DNA of 64,000 bases from Erigeron canadensis (GCF_010389155.1 NC_057762.1:33168055-33232054); one strand, 5' to 3'. Positions 22,033 through 36,704 are shown, counted from the first letter of the stretch. Numbers and translations are program-made. Notes: generated by a model from the letters alone, not told the origin.

Positions 22033-25000
22033 ATGAAGGCTGGAAGTGCGGCTAAGTTGATTGTTGATGCGTTGCTGCAACGGTTTCTTCCGCTTGCTAG
22101 ACGTCGAATTGAGACTGCACAAGCTCAGGTATGGTTGTTTTAATTGGTGGGTAGTGTATGTATTTTGTGTTGGGTTTTGGATTTTGAAGTTAGAGAATCT
22201 TGATTTGAATAGTGTTAGATGGTTTTAATGTTAGAATGATTTGATGTGTAGTTGTAACGTTAGCCGGGTCCTGTGATGGTTGCCTAGTGGTGTGGGATAT
22301 GCTATTAAAAAGCAGAGGTCTTGAGTTCAAATGATGTCTTAGTGTTTCAAATGTTGTCTTAGTGTCACTTAGTTCATAATGTGACACAATTTAGCTTTTT
22401 TAGTTGGCCGTGGGACTGGTCAGTGGGGTTGCTGGAAGGCCGGTTACACATTTTTTGTGTGACCGTGGTCGGTTTTTGGGTTTTTAGTGAAGTTGTCGGC
22501 AATTGGTTGGAAGAAATTTAATATCTTTTTTGTGTGTTTTCGGGCACGGAGGCAAGTCGGTTTTGGAGATGGGGGTGTTTAGAACGTATCCAGGTTAAGT
22601 TATCACTGGAGCCAAGGAGGAACCTAAGTTTTTTGGTGAAGTTGGATAAGTTGGTTGGGCCAACATTTGAGCGGGCTTCTGGGTAAGCTTGATTTGCCTC
22701 TCAAGTGCGGGGCTTGGGCAGTCTGATGCGCCGGTTGGGTTTGTTTGAAAATCAACCTTTCAGAAGAATGTATTGTTGTGGGAATAAGGATGAGGAAAAG
22801 GTGGGAAGGTAGTTATATTTGTTGAGAAACTAGAAAGTTTGAAGTCATATTGAGTGCTTGAAAGTTCGAGGTAGTTTGGAGTTTTGAAAGTCCACCTCTA
22901 TAGAGGGAGAAACAGTTTTTTAGAGGTCTAAGTCTTTGAAGTCGGATTTTGCTCTCATTACCAGTTTACCACCACACTTGCCTGTTCATGGTGTAAATGT
23001 AAACTAGCGGTGATTCACTATAAGTAGATTTAACTTGCTCTTATACCCTAAACAAAATCAAACGTAAAAGTGAACATGAAGTATGAACATCCCTTTCCAA
23101 TCAATTAGGATATTGATGCAGAGGAAAATTTTAAAAGTAACTAGTAGCTAATGCATAGACCTTCATCTATAGTTTTTACTTATACATTAGGATACGATTC
23201 ATTTGGATTTTAGTTGAAAATGGTTGATATATTAGAAAAAGGTCACGTTAATGTGTCTAGTTTACCTTCTGTTATTTAATGAATGTCTGGAGTTTGAAGA
23301 AACAAATATTTTCAGCATGTGGACTAGCTAAGCAATTATAGATTGTTACCTTATGTACCTTTCTAAGATGATGTAGTCATTGTCTCTAATAGGACTTCCA
23401 AGCTTGCGCAATTGAGTAGTTTTCTTTTCCGTTTCTCTTTCTTACTTTTGGTAATAACATTTGAAATTTTGGTACCTAAAATGGAATTCTGCCGAGAAGG
23501 TAATAAATGTAACATCTCACTGTTATCAAAATTTTGTAAAGCTCTACTATATCTAAATGTCTGACCACATTTGTGCTGCGGATTTGTACTTGTTGCTACT
23601 GAAGTGTGGGCCTCGTAAGTTCATCTTTAGAATTGCATAAACACTTGAGTAGCAAGTGAAAGATTGTTTGCTTGCTTAATTCAGAGTGCCTTTGTATTTT
23701 ATGGTTTGTGTGAATGGCTCCAGGATACTTGATACTATTCTTGCTAGTTGCTACAAGCCTATAACCATAAAAAGATTTCAAAAGTTATTGCTCCATGTAT
23801 GTTATTACTTATAATCAATAATTGCATAATATTACAGGATGGACAATACCTTAGGCCATCAGACCCTGCCTATGAGCAAGTATTGGATTCCCTAGCTATG
23901 GTGGCACGACACACGCCTGTACCTCTTCTTGAAGCACTTTTGCGGTGGAGAGAAACGTGAGTCTCTAAACTCTATCGTTAGTATGCATATACGTGGGTTT
24001 TTGACCAAAGGCTTTTCATTCATATACCATATATGCTCTTCTTGCTTTTGATCTCCATTGCACATATCGGAGAGGATCCTGTCTAAGATCAGCCCAAGTG
24101 GTCGAATCTATGTCATAATATGCTACTGCTTGCTTTTGATCACTGAGGAGATTAGTTAGTTTGGATTCGTAGTTTTGTCGCAAGAATTAAAGTGTAACAT
24201 GTAACTCATCAACACATATGAAAAGTCAATGTTGTCATAGCTAGGATGTCATTAGCAGTTTGGGATTTTGTTGGGGCAAATTATTGCACATGATATATGA
24301 AACGCCTTCCTAGTTATATTGTGAATCTTTTAGATAAACCTTTAACGAATTAGAAGACCTAGTATACTGTGGTGTGTGATTTGATCGAAATTCTGATTTT
24401 ACAGATTTGAAATGATAAGTCATCCCATTTATTGGGATCTAGAACCACAAGTAATTATTAGTTTGTATATATCTATGGGGATCTAGAACCAAAAGTAAGG
24501 TGGTCTGGTGTTAGGCATCCTGTTTCCTCCCAAGAGGTCTCGAGTTCGAAACCTCCTTAGTTATCTTAGAAGTGGCAAGGGAAATGGTGGGGTACGGAGA
24601 CGGGGATACCCTGTTTACGCCGCATACATCCGAGTCAAAAAGACTCGTCATCCCTTGGTAACCCGAACAGGGAAAACCTCATCCGCTTACTGTTTATATC
24701 TATGGGGATCTAGCAGTTAGCAGGTTGACTATTTCCCCTGTCTGCAAAGCTGACACTGTGTTAAACTACCATTCCGAACCTTTAGATGTCCTGCGATTGC
24801 CCAAACATGTATATATGGTTACAAAAGGAAAGTAAAGCAATAAATGTATGCTAGAATTTACCGTGAAACGGAATGCAAAAAGTAACGAATCATCATCGAA
24901 TGAAGCTTTGGTTTGATCTGGATTATTTCACTATGGCATTACTATCATGGTCTTGGCGCGGTTTATAAAGGATCCTTTTGTACTGGGTTTGACCATTTCT

Positions 25001-28000
25001 TGAATACCATTCTTATGTCACCTAATCTACGGGAGAAAGCTGATATTCATTTAATAATATGGGTCTCCTGATTTGCTAGATTGCGCTTAGATACATATAT
25101 AAAATTATCAATACAATTGTGAGTTTGACCATCTTAACTTTTGTTTCTTTGCAGTGAGTCCCCAAAAGGTGCTAATGATGCATCTACATTCCAAAGAAAG
25201 GTTCGCATGAATTGATATATATTTATCTCTGTCTTCTTCGTAAGTCATTATGTAGTTGTAGAACTGGATGTTTAGGAAAAATCCATACTAGTGTCCATTT
25301 AATGCTTTCCATGGCTTGGATTCTGAAGTTTTCTTTATATTATATTTAAGTTATGAGGTTTTTGGGGTCAACCCTTTGTTATTGAATATATACACATTAC
25401 TCTGTAATATTTATCCTCTTAACGTTAAGAATGCTAATTTATATTCCCTGAATGGAGCAGCTTGCGGTGGAGTGCATCTTTTGCTCAGCATGTATTCGCT
25501 TTGTGGAGTGTTGTCCACAAGAAGGACTTACAGGTTCAACATCTCTATAGTTGAATCCTTTTTCCCTGCAAGTTGGGCTATCTTATTCTTGAATAAAATG
25601 CTTTTACCTTCACTGCAGAAAAACTTTGGATCGGACTTGAAAACTTTGTGTTTGATTGGCTGATAAATGCTGACAGGTAACCGCCAAATTGCCTTCATAC
25701 TTCCTAATATTTTAATGCATCATGTTTAAAGTATCACTGAGTATGGATGTAATCATGTGCCATACATGTTTTTATTCTTGGTGCATACATTAAAAAGTTG
25801 GGAATGAAACATGTGACATAATTTTCGATAAAGCTGAAAGTTGTTAATTGCAGGGTTGTTAGTCAGGTTGAATATCCTTCATTGGTAGATTTACGTGGTC
25901 TCCTTCTCGACTTAGTTGCACAACTCCTTGGTGCTCTATCACGTATCAGGTAATTGGTAGCTGCATTCACGCATGGCTTCTTTTTTGTAAAAACAAAAGA
26001 AAGATGCCCTTTAGGCCGCATTTTCAGTTTCTAAGAACATTCTTGCTTTCCTCAACAGGTTTAGTTCTGTAACGGAGCGGTTTTTCATGGAGCTCAACAC
26101 TCGTCGAATTGATACTAGTGGTGCTCGAAGTGAAACACTGAGTATCATTAATGGGATGCGCTACCTAAAGCTAGGGGTACATGCTATCAACATTTTAATT
26201 TTGGCTAGTACTATTCTCTTTTCAAAAGAAGCATTAAGTGATATGCTGTGCATACCTGTTGGCAGGTGAAGACGGAGGGTGGTCTAAACGCATCGGCTTC
26301 CTTTGTGGCAAAAGCCAATCCTCTTAACCGTGCTCCACATAAACGAAAGAGTGAACTTCATCATGCACTTTGCAATATGCTGTCAAACATTTTAGCACCA
26401 CTTGCAGAGGGCGGTAAAGGTAACTGGCCACCTCCTGATGTTGACCCTGCTCTCACTCTTTGGTATGAAGCTGTTGCAAGGATAAGAGTGCAACTTATGC
26501 ATTGGACTGATAAACAGAGCAAACATATAGCTGTAAGGAAATCACTTTTATTTTTCTCTATAGTGCTTTTGTAAATTCTCTGAATTTGTAATGTTTCTTT
26601 ATATAGCTTTACTTCATTATCCATTATATGTTTTCTAACAATGCAGCTTTTCCTTTGTGTTAGGTTGCTTATCCTTTGGTGACCTTGCTTCTCTGTCTTG
26701 GTGATCCTGTCGTTTTTCTCAATAACTTCGGTCCTCATATGGAGCAACTGTACAAGCATCTTAGGGTAACTTTTTTAAGTAGACATTTATAGCCAAGTGG
26801 GTGTTTGGATTTGCATTTTGGAACAGATTATCTGATCATGACTTGAAGTTGAAGTAATTAGTTTTTAGTGCTTGGATAAATATATCCTGCTTTTGATTAT
26901 CGTTGGTCACATACTAGTAGCTACAGAAATGATTATCCAAGGGATAAGCAAAAGCTAGCTGTTATACCCTTTTTTCTAACCGAATTTTAAAAGCTTTCAC
27001 TCACATTTCACAATTTCAGATGGCCCATTTGGTTAATCTATTATTTTATTTACCAGCTCTTTATAGTTTATCTTAAAGAAAGGAATCTGCTGTACTCACA
27101 CATCTTATTATTACAACTTTAGGCAATAGAAGCGCATCCAATTACCACCTTCTACAACTTCTAATACAGTTGATTATCTAATTTCGATTATTTAATATAA
27201 CTGATTGCTTTTAAACGCGCATCCCAATTCCCCTAGGATAATTGAACAAGATGTAATCTATCTAGAGGTGAAGTGAAAAGATACAAATGACCTCTGTTTT
27301 TTTGCCAGATGACATAATTCAGATTTTATGTTACAGGACAAGAACAACCGGTTCATGGCTCTGGACTGTCTTCACCGTGTTTTAAGGTTTTATCTAAGTG
27401 TACATGGGAATTCCCAACCACCAAATCGTGTATGGGATTACCTCGACAGTGTGACAGCACAACTTCTATCAATCCTCAAAAAAGGGATGCTTACACAGGA
27501 TGTGCAACACGATAAAGTAGTTGAATTTTGTGTCACTATTGCTGAACATAACCTTGATTTTTCTATGAACCATGTGATCTTGGAGTTATTAAAGCAAGAT
27601 AGTCCGAGTGAAGCAAAAGTTATTGGCCTTCGTGCTTTACTTGCCATCGCGATGTCTCCTACAAGCCAACATGTGGGCTTGGAAATTCTTCATGGTAAAT
27701 GATTAATCGATTTATTTTAAATGCACGTATTATTTAAAATCTCGTTCTGACATCTTTGCTTTACCAGCTCATGACATAGGCCATTATGTTCCAAAAGTCA
27801 AAGCTGCAATTGAGTCTATTTTGAGGTCATGCAATCGAGCTTATAGTCAAGCTCTTCTCACTTCGTCAAAGACAACTATAGGTAATGTTTTTGCAACAAA
27901 TTCTCTATGTTTTGTTGACAATGACATGTCTATTTCTGACAAATCATATATTACCTAGATGCTGTTACCAAGGAAAAATCACAAGGATATTTATTTCGTT

Positions 28001-31000
28001 CGGTTCTAAAGTGCATACCCTACCTGATCGAAGAAGTTGGTAGAACCGATAAGATCACTGAAATAATTCCGCAACATGGAATAAGTATCGATCCTGGTGT
28101 TCGTGAAGAAGCAGTGCAAGTATTGAATCGAATTGTGAGATTTCTTCCCCACCGCCGATTTGCTGTTATGAGAGGTATGGCGAATTTCATCTTACGGTTA
28201 CCAGATGAATTCCCTCTTCTCATCCAGACATCACTGGGTCGCCTTTTGGAACTCCTGCGATTCTGGAGAGCTTGTCTCTCTGATGACAACGTAGAAAATG
28301 ATGTTTCGGATACAAAGAATGTGCAGAAAAAGCAAGGGTTTAAGAGGTCTTCATTCCATCAAGGAGAACCAATAGAATACCGTGCTTCTGAGATTGATGC
28401 AGTTGGTCTTATTTTTCTTAGCTCTGCTGATAGTCAGATCAGGCACACAGCATTAGAGTTGCTACGGTGTGTGCGGTCTCTACGCAATGATATACGTAAC
28501 CTCTCATTATATGAAAGATCAGATCTTCTAAAAGATGAAGCCGAACCGATTTTTATAATCGATGTTCTGGAAGAGAATGGGGTATTAATTGATTTCATAT
28601 CCTTTATTATTATTTTACTTCTAGTAAAATTATCAAAGTGAAATTTAGAACTAAGAACTTTTAATATAACAGGATGATATCGTTCAAAGCTGCTATTGGG
28701 ATTCTGGCCGTCCATTTGATCTGAGACGAGAATCTGATATAGTACCTCATGATGCAACACTACAGTCTATTCTTTTTGAAAGCCCTGACAAGAACAGATG
28801 GGCTCGGTGTCTTAGTGAGCTTGTCAAGTATGCGGCGGTGCTCTGCCCACAGTCTGTTCAGGAAGCAAAGTAATTAAAACGTCCTACCCTAACTTATTGT
28901 TTTTTGGAACCCTACATTGTGAAATTCAAATTTGGGTACGTGTATATTGCCAGGATGGAGATTATTCAGCGTCTTTCACACATTACACCTGTTGAATTGG
29001 GGGGAAAAGCTCATCAATTTCAGGAAGCTGACAGCAAACTAGATCAGTGGCTGATGTATGCTATGTTTGCTTGCTCATGTCCACCTGGCAGAGAAGGAGC
29101 TGGTGCAGCAACAACAAGGGATCTTTTCCATCTAATTTTCCCATCACTTAAATCTGGTTCTGAAGCACATGTTGTGAGTACTAGCCACCAACTTTATATG
29201 GACAAATTTTCGCAAAATCTTTTCTGTATGTTTTTGAGAACTGATGTTTCTCTTGTTTATGGCTTTCAGCATGCAGCAACTATGGCTCTTGGGCACTCGC
29301 ATTTGGAAGTGTGTGAAATTATGTTCAGTGAGCTTGCATCTTTTATGGATGAGATTTCCATGGAAACGGATGGGAAACCAAAATGGAAGGTATATTTAAT
29401 GCAACTAAAAAGATTTCAACTTTTGTTTGGATTCTGATTTGGTTCCAACTATATAAATATCATACTTATGCTGCTCCAGAGTCAAAAGCCCCGCCGTGAA
29501 GAACTACGAATCCGCATTGCAAATATATACAGGACAGTTGCTGAAAACATATGGCCCGGCATGCTAAGTCGCAAGCCAGTTTTCCGCCTTCATTATTTGA
29601 AGTATATTGATGAAACAACCAGATTAATCTCGAGTTCGCCCCTTGAACTCTTTCAAGAAATGCAACCTCTTCGTTATTCGCTTGCATGTGTGTTAAGATC
29701 ATTGGCTCCTGAGTTTGTGGAATCAAAATCGGAAAAGTTTGACCCTAAGACCAGAAAACGGCTGTTTGATCTTCTTTTATCCTGGTGTGATGAGTCTGGT
29801 AGTACATGGAGTCAGGATAGTGCAAGTGATTACCGACGTGAAGTTGAACGGTACAAATCTAGTCAGCATGCTCGGTCGAAAGATTCCATTGACAAAATTT
29901 CATTTGATAAAGAAGTGACTGAACAAGTTGAGGCCATCCAATGGGCTTCCATGAATGCTATGGCTTCATTATTATATGGGCCGTGCTTTGATGACAATGC
30001 AAGAAAAATGAGTGGTCGGGTTATATTGTGGATCAACAGTCTCTTCATTGAGCCTGCACCCCGTGCTCCATTTGGTTATTCACCTGTAGACCCGAGAACC
30101 CCATCTTATTCTAAATACACAGGAGAAGGTGGTCGAGGAGCTACTGGACGTGATAGGAACCGAGGTGGTCACCTTCGTGTTTCCCTCGCTAAAATGGCTT
30201 TGAAGAATTTGCTACTTACAAATCTAGACTTGGTCCCTGCTTGCATTGACCAGGTTAGATATCTTTGCTCATATTTGCAAAATATTATATCATACACTTA
30301 GTTTAATTACTTCTTCGTTTGATGACTAGATACAGCTTATTTCTGAAAATTTGATCATATAACCTCATTTGGATAAGGTCTAATGACAATCTCGTATCAA
30401 ATGGATGTTGTCTTAGTACTGAGTAGGGGTGGCCATTACTACGACTTACATATGAATGGATTGATTCAGGTTATGTTCTATTTGCAACTGGTCAAGAGGT
30501 TAAATTTAAAATATAATGTAAAAGTTTGCTTAGTAGGAAATGATTCGAATGGTTAGATTAGCCATGAGGTACCGATAGTGGATCTAATCAAGAAACCTTC
30601 CAAGTTGTTTTAGGCAAGATAATTGTAATAGTATGACAACTCTAAGTCTCAATATAATCTCAGGGTAGTGCATCTTTTGTCTAAACGTGTATTTTATTTG
30701 ACACTGGTTAGCATCTTATATTTGTCATGTGTAATTCAACTGAATACTTTTTTTGGCCTTTCAGTGCTACTATTCTGATGCTGCTATAGCAGATGGCTAC
30801 TTTAGCGTATTGGCAGAGGTCTACATGCGCCAAGAAATACCTAAATGTGAAATTCAGAGACTTCTAAGTTTAATCCTCTACAAAGTGGTAGACCCATCTA
30901 GACAGATTCGTGATGATGCCCTACAGATGCTCGAGACACTATCGGTCCGTGAATGGGCTGAAGATAGAATTGAGGGGTCTGGTAGTTATCGGGCAGCAGT

Positions 31001-33830
31001 TGTCGGCAATCTTCCTGACTCTTATCAACAATTCCAATACAAATTGTCGTGTAAACTTGCCAAAGATCATCCTGAGCTAAGTCAGCTTCTTTGTGAGGAA
31101 ATCATGCAGAGACAACTTGATGCCGTTGATATAATCGCTCAGCATCAGGTTCTAACATGCATGGCTCCATGGATCGAGAACCTTAATTTCTGGAAACTGA
31201 AAGACTCGGGGTGGAGTGAACGGTTATTAAAGAGTCTTTATTATGTGACATGGCGGCATGGTGATCAGTTTCCAGATGAAATCGAGAAGCTTTGGAGTAC
31301 TATTGCCAGTAAGGCCCGTAATATACGTCCAGTTTTGGACTTTTTGATCACTAAAGGTATCGAAGATTGTGATTCGAATGCTTCTGCTGAAATAAGTGGC
31401 GCCTTTGCAACATATTTCTCAGTTGCTAAGCGAGTGAGCTTGTATCTAGCTCGGATATGCCCCCAGGGGACCATTGATCACCTGGTCTATCAACTGGCTC
31501 AACGTATGCTTGAGGATAGCATGGAACCACTCAGACCAACTGCTAACAAAGGTGAACCCAATGGTAACTATGTCTTGGAATTTTCACAAAATTCAGCTGT
31601 GGCCCAAATTGCTGCCGTCTTGGATAACCAGCCTCATATGTCACCTTTACTGGTTCGAGGATCTCTTGATGGTCCATTGCGGAATACAAGCGGAAGCTTA
31701 AGCTGGAGAACTGCTGGTGTAGGTGGGCGGAGTGCTTCGGGTCCATTGACTCCAATGGCTCCTGAAATGAATGTGGTTCCTGTAAACGCTACTAGGTCTG
31801 GTCAACTCCTTCCAACTTTAGTTAACATCTCAGGGCCGTTAATGGGGGTCCGGAGCTCGACCGGAAGTATGAGAAGCCGGCATATGTCTCGGGATAGTGG
31901 TGATTATCTCATAGACACCCCAAATTCTGAAATTGACGGCCTTCACCCTGCTGGTGGTGCCCATGGTGTCAATGCTAAAGAACTTCACTCGGCCCTGCAA
32001 GGGCATCAACATTCACTAACCCATGCTGATATAGCATTGATTTTACTGGCGGAAATTGCTTATGAGAATGATGAAGATTTCCGGGAGCACTTACCATTAC
32101 TTTTTCATGTCACATTTGTATCCATGGATAGTTCGGAAGACATTGTGTTGGAACACTGCCAGCACTTGCTTGTTAATTTACTATATTCTCTTGCGGGACG
32201 CCATTTGGAGCTTTATGATGTTGAAAATAGTGACGGTGAAAACAAACAGCAGGTTGTAAGTTTAATCAAATATGTCCAGTCGAAACGTGGGAGCATGATG
32301 TGGGAAAATGAGGATCCAACACTTGTCAAAATCGAGCTCCCTAGTGCAGCACTGCTATCCGCACTTGTGCAGAGTATGGTGGATGCTATCTTCTTCCAAG
32401 GTGACCTTAGAGAGACATGGGGAGCAGAAGCACTAAAGTGGGCCATGGAGTGCACATCGAGACACCTCTCATGCCGGTCCCACCAAATCTACCGTGCCTT
32501 GCGTCCCCGTGTCACTAATGATGCTTGTGTGTCCCTACTCAGATGCCTCCATAGATGCTTAGCAAATCCAGTACCTTCGGTTTTAGGTTTCGTTATGGAG
32601 ATTCTCTTAACATTGCAAGTTATGGTGGAAAATATGGAGCCTGAGAAGGTGATTTTGTACCCTCAGCTTTTCTGGGGATGTGTAGCTATGATGCATACCG
32701 ATTTTGTTCACGTTTATTGTCAGGTACTCGAGTTGTTTGCTCGTGTCATTGACCGTTTATCATTTCGAGACCGAACGACTGAAAACGTCCTCCTTTCAAG
32801 CATGCCAAGAGACGAGCTTGATCATAGTGTAGCCGACACAGACTTTCAGAGAATGGAATCACAAAACACCAGTAACTCGCCATCTAGTGGGAAAGTTCCA
32901 GCTTTTGAAGGGGTGCAGCCACTCGTACTCAAAGGACTCATGTCAACTGTGAGCCATGGTGTGTCAGTTGAGGTTCTCTCACGGATAACGGTCCACTCAT
33001 GTGACTCAATATTTGGGGACCCAGAAACGAGACTTTTAATGCACATCATCGGTCTGCTTCCATGGCTTTGCTTACAACTAAACCAAGAAGCCGTTGGCGG
33101 TCACGGTTCACCACTCTCACACCAATACCAAAAAGCTTGTGGTGTTTCAACAAACTTAGCGATTTGGTGTCGTGCACAATCGTTAGATGAATTAGCAACG
33201 GTTTTCATGTCCTACTCACAAGGTGAAATCAAGGCAATAGACAATCTACTTGCTTGCGTGTCACCATTACTATGCAATGAGTGGCTGCCAAAACACTCGG
33301 CGTTAGCATTTGGACACCTTCTTAAGCTTCTAGAACGAGGACCCACAGAGTATCAACGGGTAATTCTTTTGATGATGAAGGCATTGCTGCAACATGCTCC
33401 CATGGATGCTGCTCAAAGCCCGCATATGTATGCAATTGTTTCTCAATTAGTCGAAAGCACTTTATGTTGGGAGGCACTTAGTGTACTGGAGGCCCTTTTA
33501 CAAAGCTGCAGTTCACTGACCGGGTCTCACAACCATGAGCCAGGATCATATGAGAACGGGCTCAGTGGAACTGATGAAAAAGTACTATTTCCCCAATCAT
33601 CTTTCAAGGCTCGAAGTGGACCCCTACAACAGGCCATGGGTTTGGGGTTCGGGACAGGGTCTATGTTGATTGCACAAGCAAATCTTTCCGAGTCAGGTGT
33701 TCCGCCTAGAGAGTTGGCTTTGCAAAACACACGGTTGATCCTTGGGCGGGTGCTCGATAATTGTGCACTTGGCAGAAGAAGAGACTATAAGAGATTGGTA
33801 CCCTTTGTGACCACCACTAGTAACCCTTAA
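22033..33830 (+). CDS. FURRY/MOR2-type cell morphogenesis scaffold protein
   Basis: Giant HEAT/ARM-like scaffold, the plant counterpart of Furry/Tao3p/Mor2p; animal and fungal members work with NDR kinases in polar growth. Exons: 22033-22128, 23838-23956, 25155-25200, 25461-25533, 25619-25676, 25854-25949, 26059-26176, 26266-26532, 26664-26765, 27337-27694, 27768-27881, 27959-28581, 28673-28869, 28954-29173, 29270-29389, 29480-30253, 30765-33830. They total 2149 codons without a frame break, close to the roughly 2150 residues of Arabidopsis At5g15680. The N-terminus [18 protein letters not shown], the block [19 protein letters not shown] and the C-terminus [12 protein letters not shown] match plant homologues as I recall them. 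By homology the N-terminal, middle and C-terminal MOR2-PAG1 domains are all present. The last exon alone codes for about 1020 residues. The in vivo role in plants is little known. Confidence 0.93.
22263..22480 (+). mobile_element. Probable SINE relic in FURRY intron 1
   Basis: A tRNA-like head (ggttgcctagtggtgtggg, then ggtcttgagttcaaatg) is followed by a body containing ggccgtgggactgg, a pattern seen in tRNA-derived plant SINEs. No target duplication was found, so the boundaries are approximate. Confidence 0.4.
22588..22740 (+). repeat. Diverged copy of the repeat seen at 150-450
   Basis: It shares the gtatcc...actggagccaaggaggaacct module and a following gggtaagcttgattt-type stretch with the intron at the left edge of the window. 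The family was not identified. Confidence 0.35.
24487..24694 (+). mobile_element. tRNA-derived SINE in FURRY intron 2
   Basis: The head contains ggtggtctggtgttaggc (box A-like) and gagttcgaaacctcctt (box B-like), then a GC-richer body. The 19-base flanks tatatctatggggatctag are identical (24468-24486 and 24695-24713). It lies within the intron, away from splice sites. Confidence 0.8.
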
Positions 33831-34915
33831 AACTTAGTTTCTGTTAGTTGTGTACATTGGTGAAATGTATTTTGGCTGAATATTGTACATAATTAAACTA
33901 GAATTAGCTATATTTATCAGTATGTAATATTTTGCCATTTTGGTTTAAGTTATAATGTTTACAATCTCATCTTTTCTTTTTTATTTTTCACCTTTTGTTG
34001 TATAATACACATGCAAGATTAACCAAAGTTTTGCCTAGCAGAAAAAGGGTATTGACTTATGGTTACCATGTGGTAATTATTACTTTGAAAAAGTATGTTC
34101 AAACTCCTTGTTTATCTCTTGTAACTCCACGTATTTAATCATCTAACAGTGATTAGTTACTTGATCTCCCTCTGTAAATCCTAATTATCTACTTTTAACC
34201 TCCATCTTATGTTCGTCTCTCATCTTAAACTTGTTCTGGATCGCATCTTCATCACAATTCCACACACACACACATATATATATTTTGGACACGGGGCTGA
34301 TTGATTGTTCATCTTGTGATCAAGATTATCACAACCTTGCCGCATTAGACGATTATCCAGGTAACCTCTTCATCTGGGTTAGATCTCCTAACTATTTGCA
34401 ATACTTATGAGTGATCATTTACATTCATGACTAGTGACTACCTGTAATAATCCTACATTCAATTCTTTTAAGTCACTGCAATATAACTTTTTTCCAAATC
34501 AAGGAACATCCGTTTTGGTTTTTGATGTATGTGATTACATGCTTATTGCAACTTTTTAGATTCAGTATTCATTTCAGTCTTGTAAATCTATTCATACTTG
34601 GGGTGTTCGAGAAGAAAAAAGGGGACTCATTTTAATAAGATTTCATATAACCTTTGTGTATGTATCAATAGCCTTATGAACCGAACAATATCAAGGAACA
34701 CCCATTTTCCATTTTCAGCGCCCCAGAACTTTGACACTTGATCAACAAAAAAAGTATATATTCATATTATTAAATGGATATTCCAAGTGTATTCGATTGA
34801 ACACACAATACAAGGATGAATAAACAAGATGACAACAATCAAAACCACAGGCACACCTCTATACAACTCCCTTAAGTATCTCCACTCAGTTTTGGAGAGA
34901 GCCATAGGGAACACA
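33831..34915. other. Intergenic between FURRY and AVT6 (convergent)
   Basis: Contains the expected 3'UTRs and a short (CA)n(TA)n microsatellite at about 34262-34281. No other feature was recognised. Confidence 0.5.
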
Positions 34916-36704
34916 TCATTCGCTTATTGATCCGTTCCTTTTGAACAAAGCCAAGGCATCACTATAAACAGCAACCACGTTCGAGAAAACAGCAAGAATG
35001 ATCATGAAGACACATAATATCTTATCCCTTTTAGTTGCTATACCGTAACGATCCCTGGTATTCAAAACCAACAGTAATCAAGATTTTAGAGGCCAAATAT
35101 ATACGATAATTGTAGTAATAGGTGAAGAATAGAAGGAAACTTACCCAAGTGTGATGGCAGATGGAAAGATGAAACCGATACAAACAGCTGCAGTAGCTCC
35201 AGTAAACTGGAATGCATCCCAGATGCTTGGGATGAAATTCGCACCCAAAAAGATGACACCAATGAGACCAACCGTGATCGATGCAAACCTCACATTATCG
35301 GAGACTAAAGGTCCTTTGTTAGGAAAAAGTAATCCGTCCAAGTTCAGTCTTAATGGGAAGAAAACAATAGGAAACACAAGCATCAAATGGGCTGCATAAC
35401 TAACACGAACAGCATCATTAAGCAATGAACTATATGGAATTCCAAGATTTGTGTCAAAGTTTGCAAGCACATCATCAAGTGTCCCATCACCGAATAACAA
35501 AAACCCAAAAATACTTGTCATAACATATACAGACGAGCAGAGGATAAGCGACGTTCGGACTACCGCTTTTATCTGAGTACTGTCTTCAAGCTCATTATCA
35601 ATTGTATGAACTGCAAATTTTTAGAAGTTCAATTACTTTTCAACTTAATATAGAAATTTGAAACCATTAAATGTGAGTAAAAGTTACTTTGCATACCATT
35701 GTAGTGACAAATGTAAGCAGTCACAAGCACAGGGACAACAGTAAAGAGATTGAATGCTGATGTGAAATCCACGATATCAGGGAGCAATTTAGGCATTGTA
35801 ATACTTCCGCTTACCAATTTGTACATCGTAATTCCTGCAGTGATCACAAGGAAGACAACTGCAAGTGCTACCGATAATGCGGATGTATAGCTCAAAGAAT
35901 CTGCACAGGTGAAAATAGTAAAAAAGTATTGGCTTTCATATGATATCAACTTAAACATACACACATATTCACAAATTTAAGAAAATGATACATAACTTAT
36001 TTCCAAAAGTAAATGAAAAAGACCAACCAATACGCTTTAGGCTCGCCAATGGTGCAAATACGCCAAGGGTGGTAACAACAAGCACAAAAAATCGCCCGTT
36101 CCACCAGTGTTCGCCAAACCAGCCTTGTAACACACCGGGATGATGAATTCCGTCTGAAGTTGTTCCAGCAAGCACATCACCTAAACAAACACAATTCAAA
36201 TCAATATCAACCTCTATTCATATCATATATCTCATAAGCTCAAATCCAAATCTAAATGTAACAATTAGCCATACCGATAATAATCATGTAGACAACAAGC
36301 ACACCAATGTTATTAACCATAACACAAACTTGCAACAATATTCTACCAATACTACCAAAGGCATCATCCATAGCACCTCCATAAGAAACTGACTTCCCCG
36401 CCCTACTAAACCGAAGTAACAAATCTATCGAAGCATTCGTCAGGAAAGCCATGAATATAATCAAAGCAATTCCAGGTATAAGTCCCAAAACTTTCATAGT
36501 TGCAGGCAACGCCATAATTCCAGCACCAACGATTGTTGTTGATAGATTAAACACTGCCCCGGTAAAAGAAGCTCCATTGAATTCATCGAAACCAGCGTCT
36601 TCACCTTTCTGGGTTGGCAACAATGGTGTTTTCTCGTCCACCGCTGCTTGCTTATTCTTTCTTGATCTCTTTTCTTTCACAGGCTTTACATTCCCAATTG
36701 TCAT
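34916..36704 (-). CDS. AVT6: AVT6-type amino acid transporter
   Basis: Secondary transporter of the amino acid/auxin permease family (SLC38-like), plant AVT6 subgroup. Exons on the minus strand: 36275-36704, 36028-36180, 35697-35900, 35145-35610 and 34916-35054, together 464 codons, the usual family length. The N-terminus is cytosolic and basic, with an acidic dileucine signal EKTPLLP at residues 24-30, a motif that directs proteins to the tonoplast through AP-3. TM1 follows with GASFTGAVFNLSTTIVGAGIM, typical of the family, and about ten more hydrophobic segments can be read, including AYICHYN, SVYVMTSIFGFLLFGD and IPSIWDAFQFTGATAAV. AVT proteins move amino acids across the vacuolar membrane; substrate and direction cannot be read from sequence. 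Which of AVT6A-E it matches is not resolved. Confidence 0.9.

Noticed and set aside
26361..26759. 132-codon minus-strand ORF
   Set aside because: It lies antisense to FURRY exons 8-9 and is a shadow of that coding sequence.
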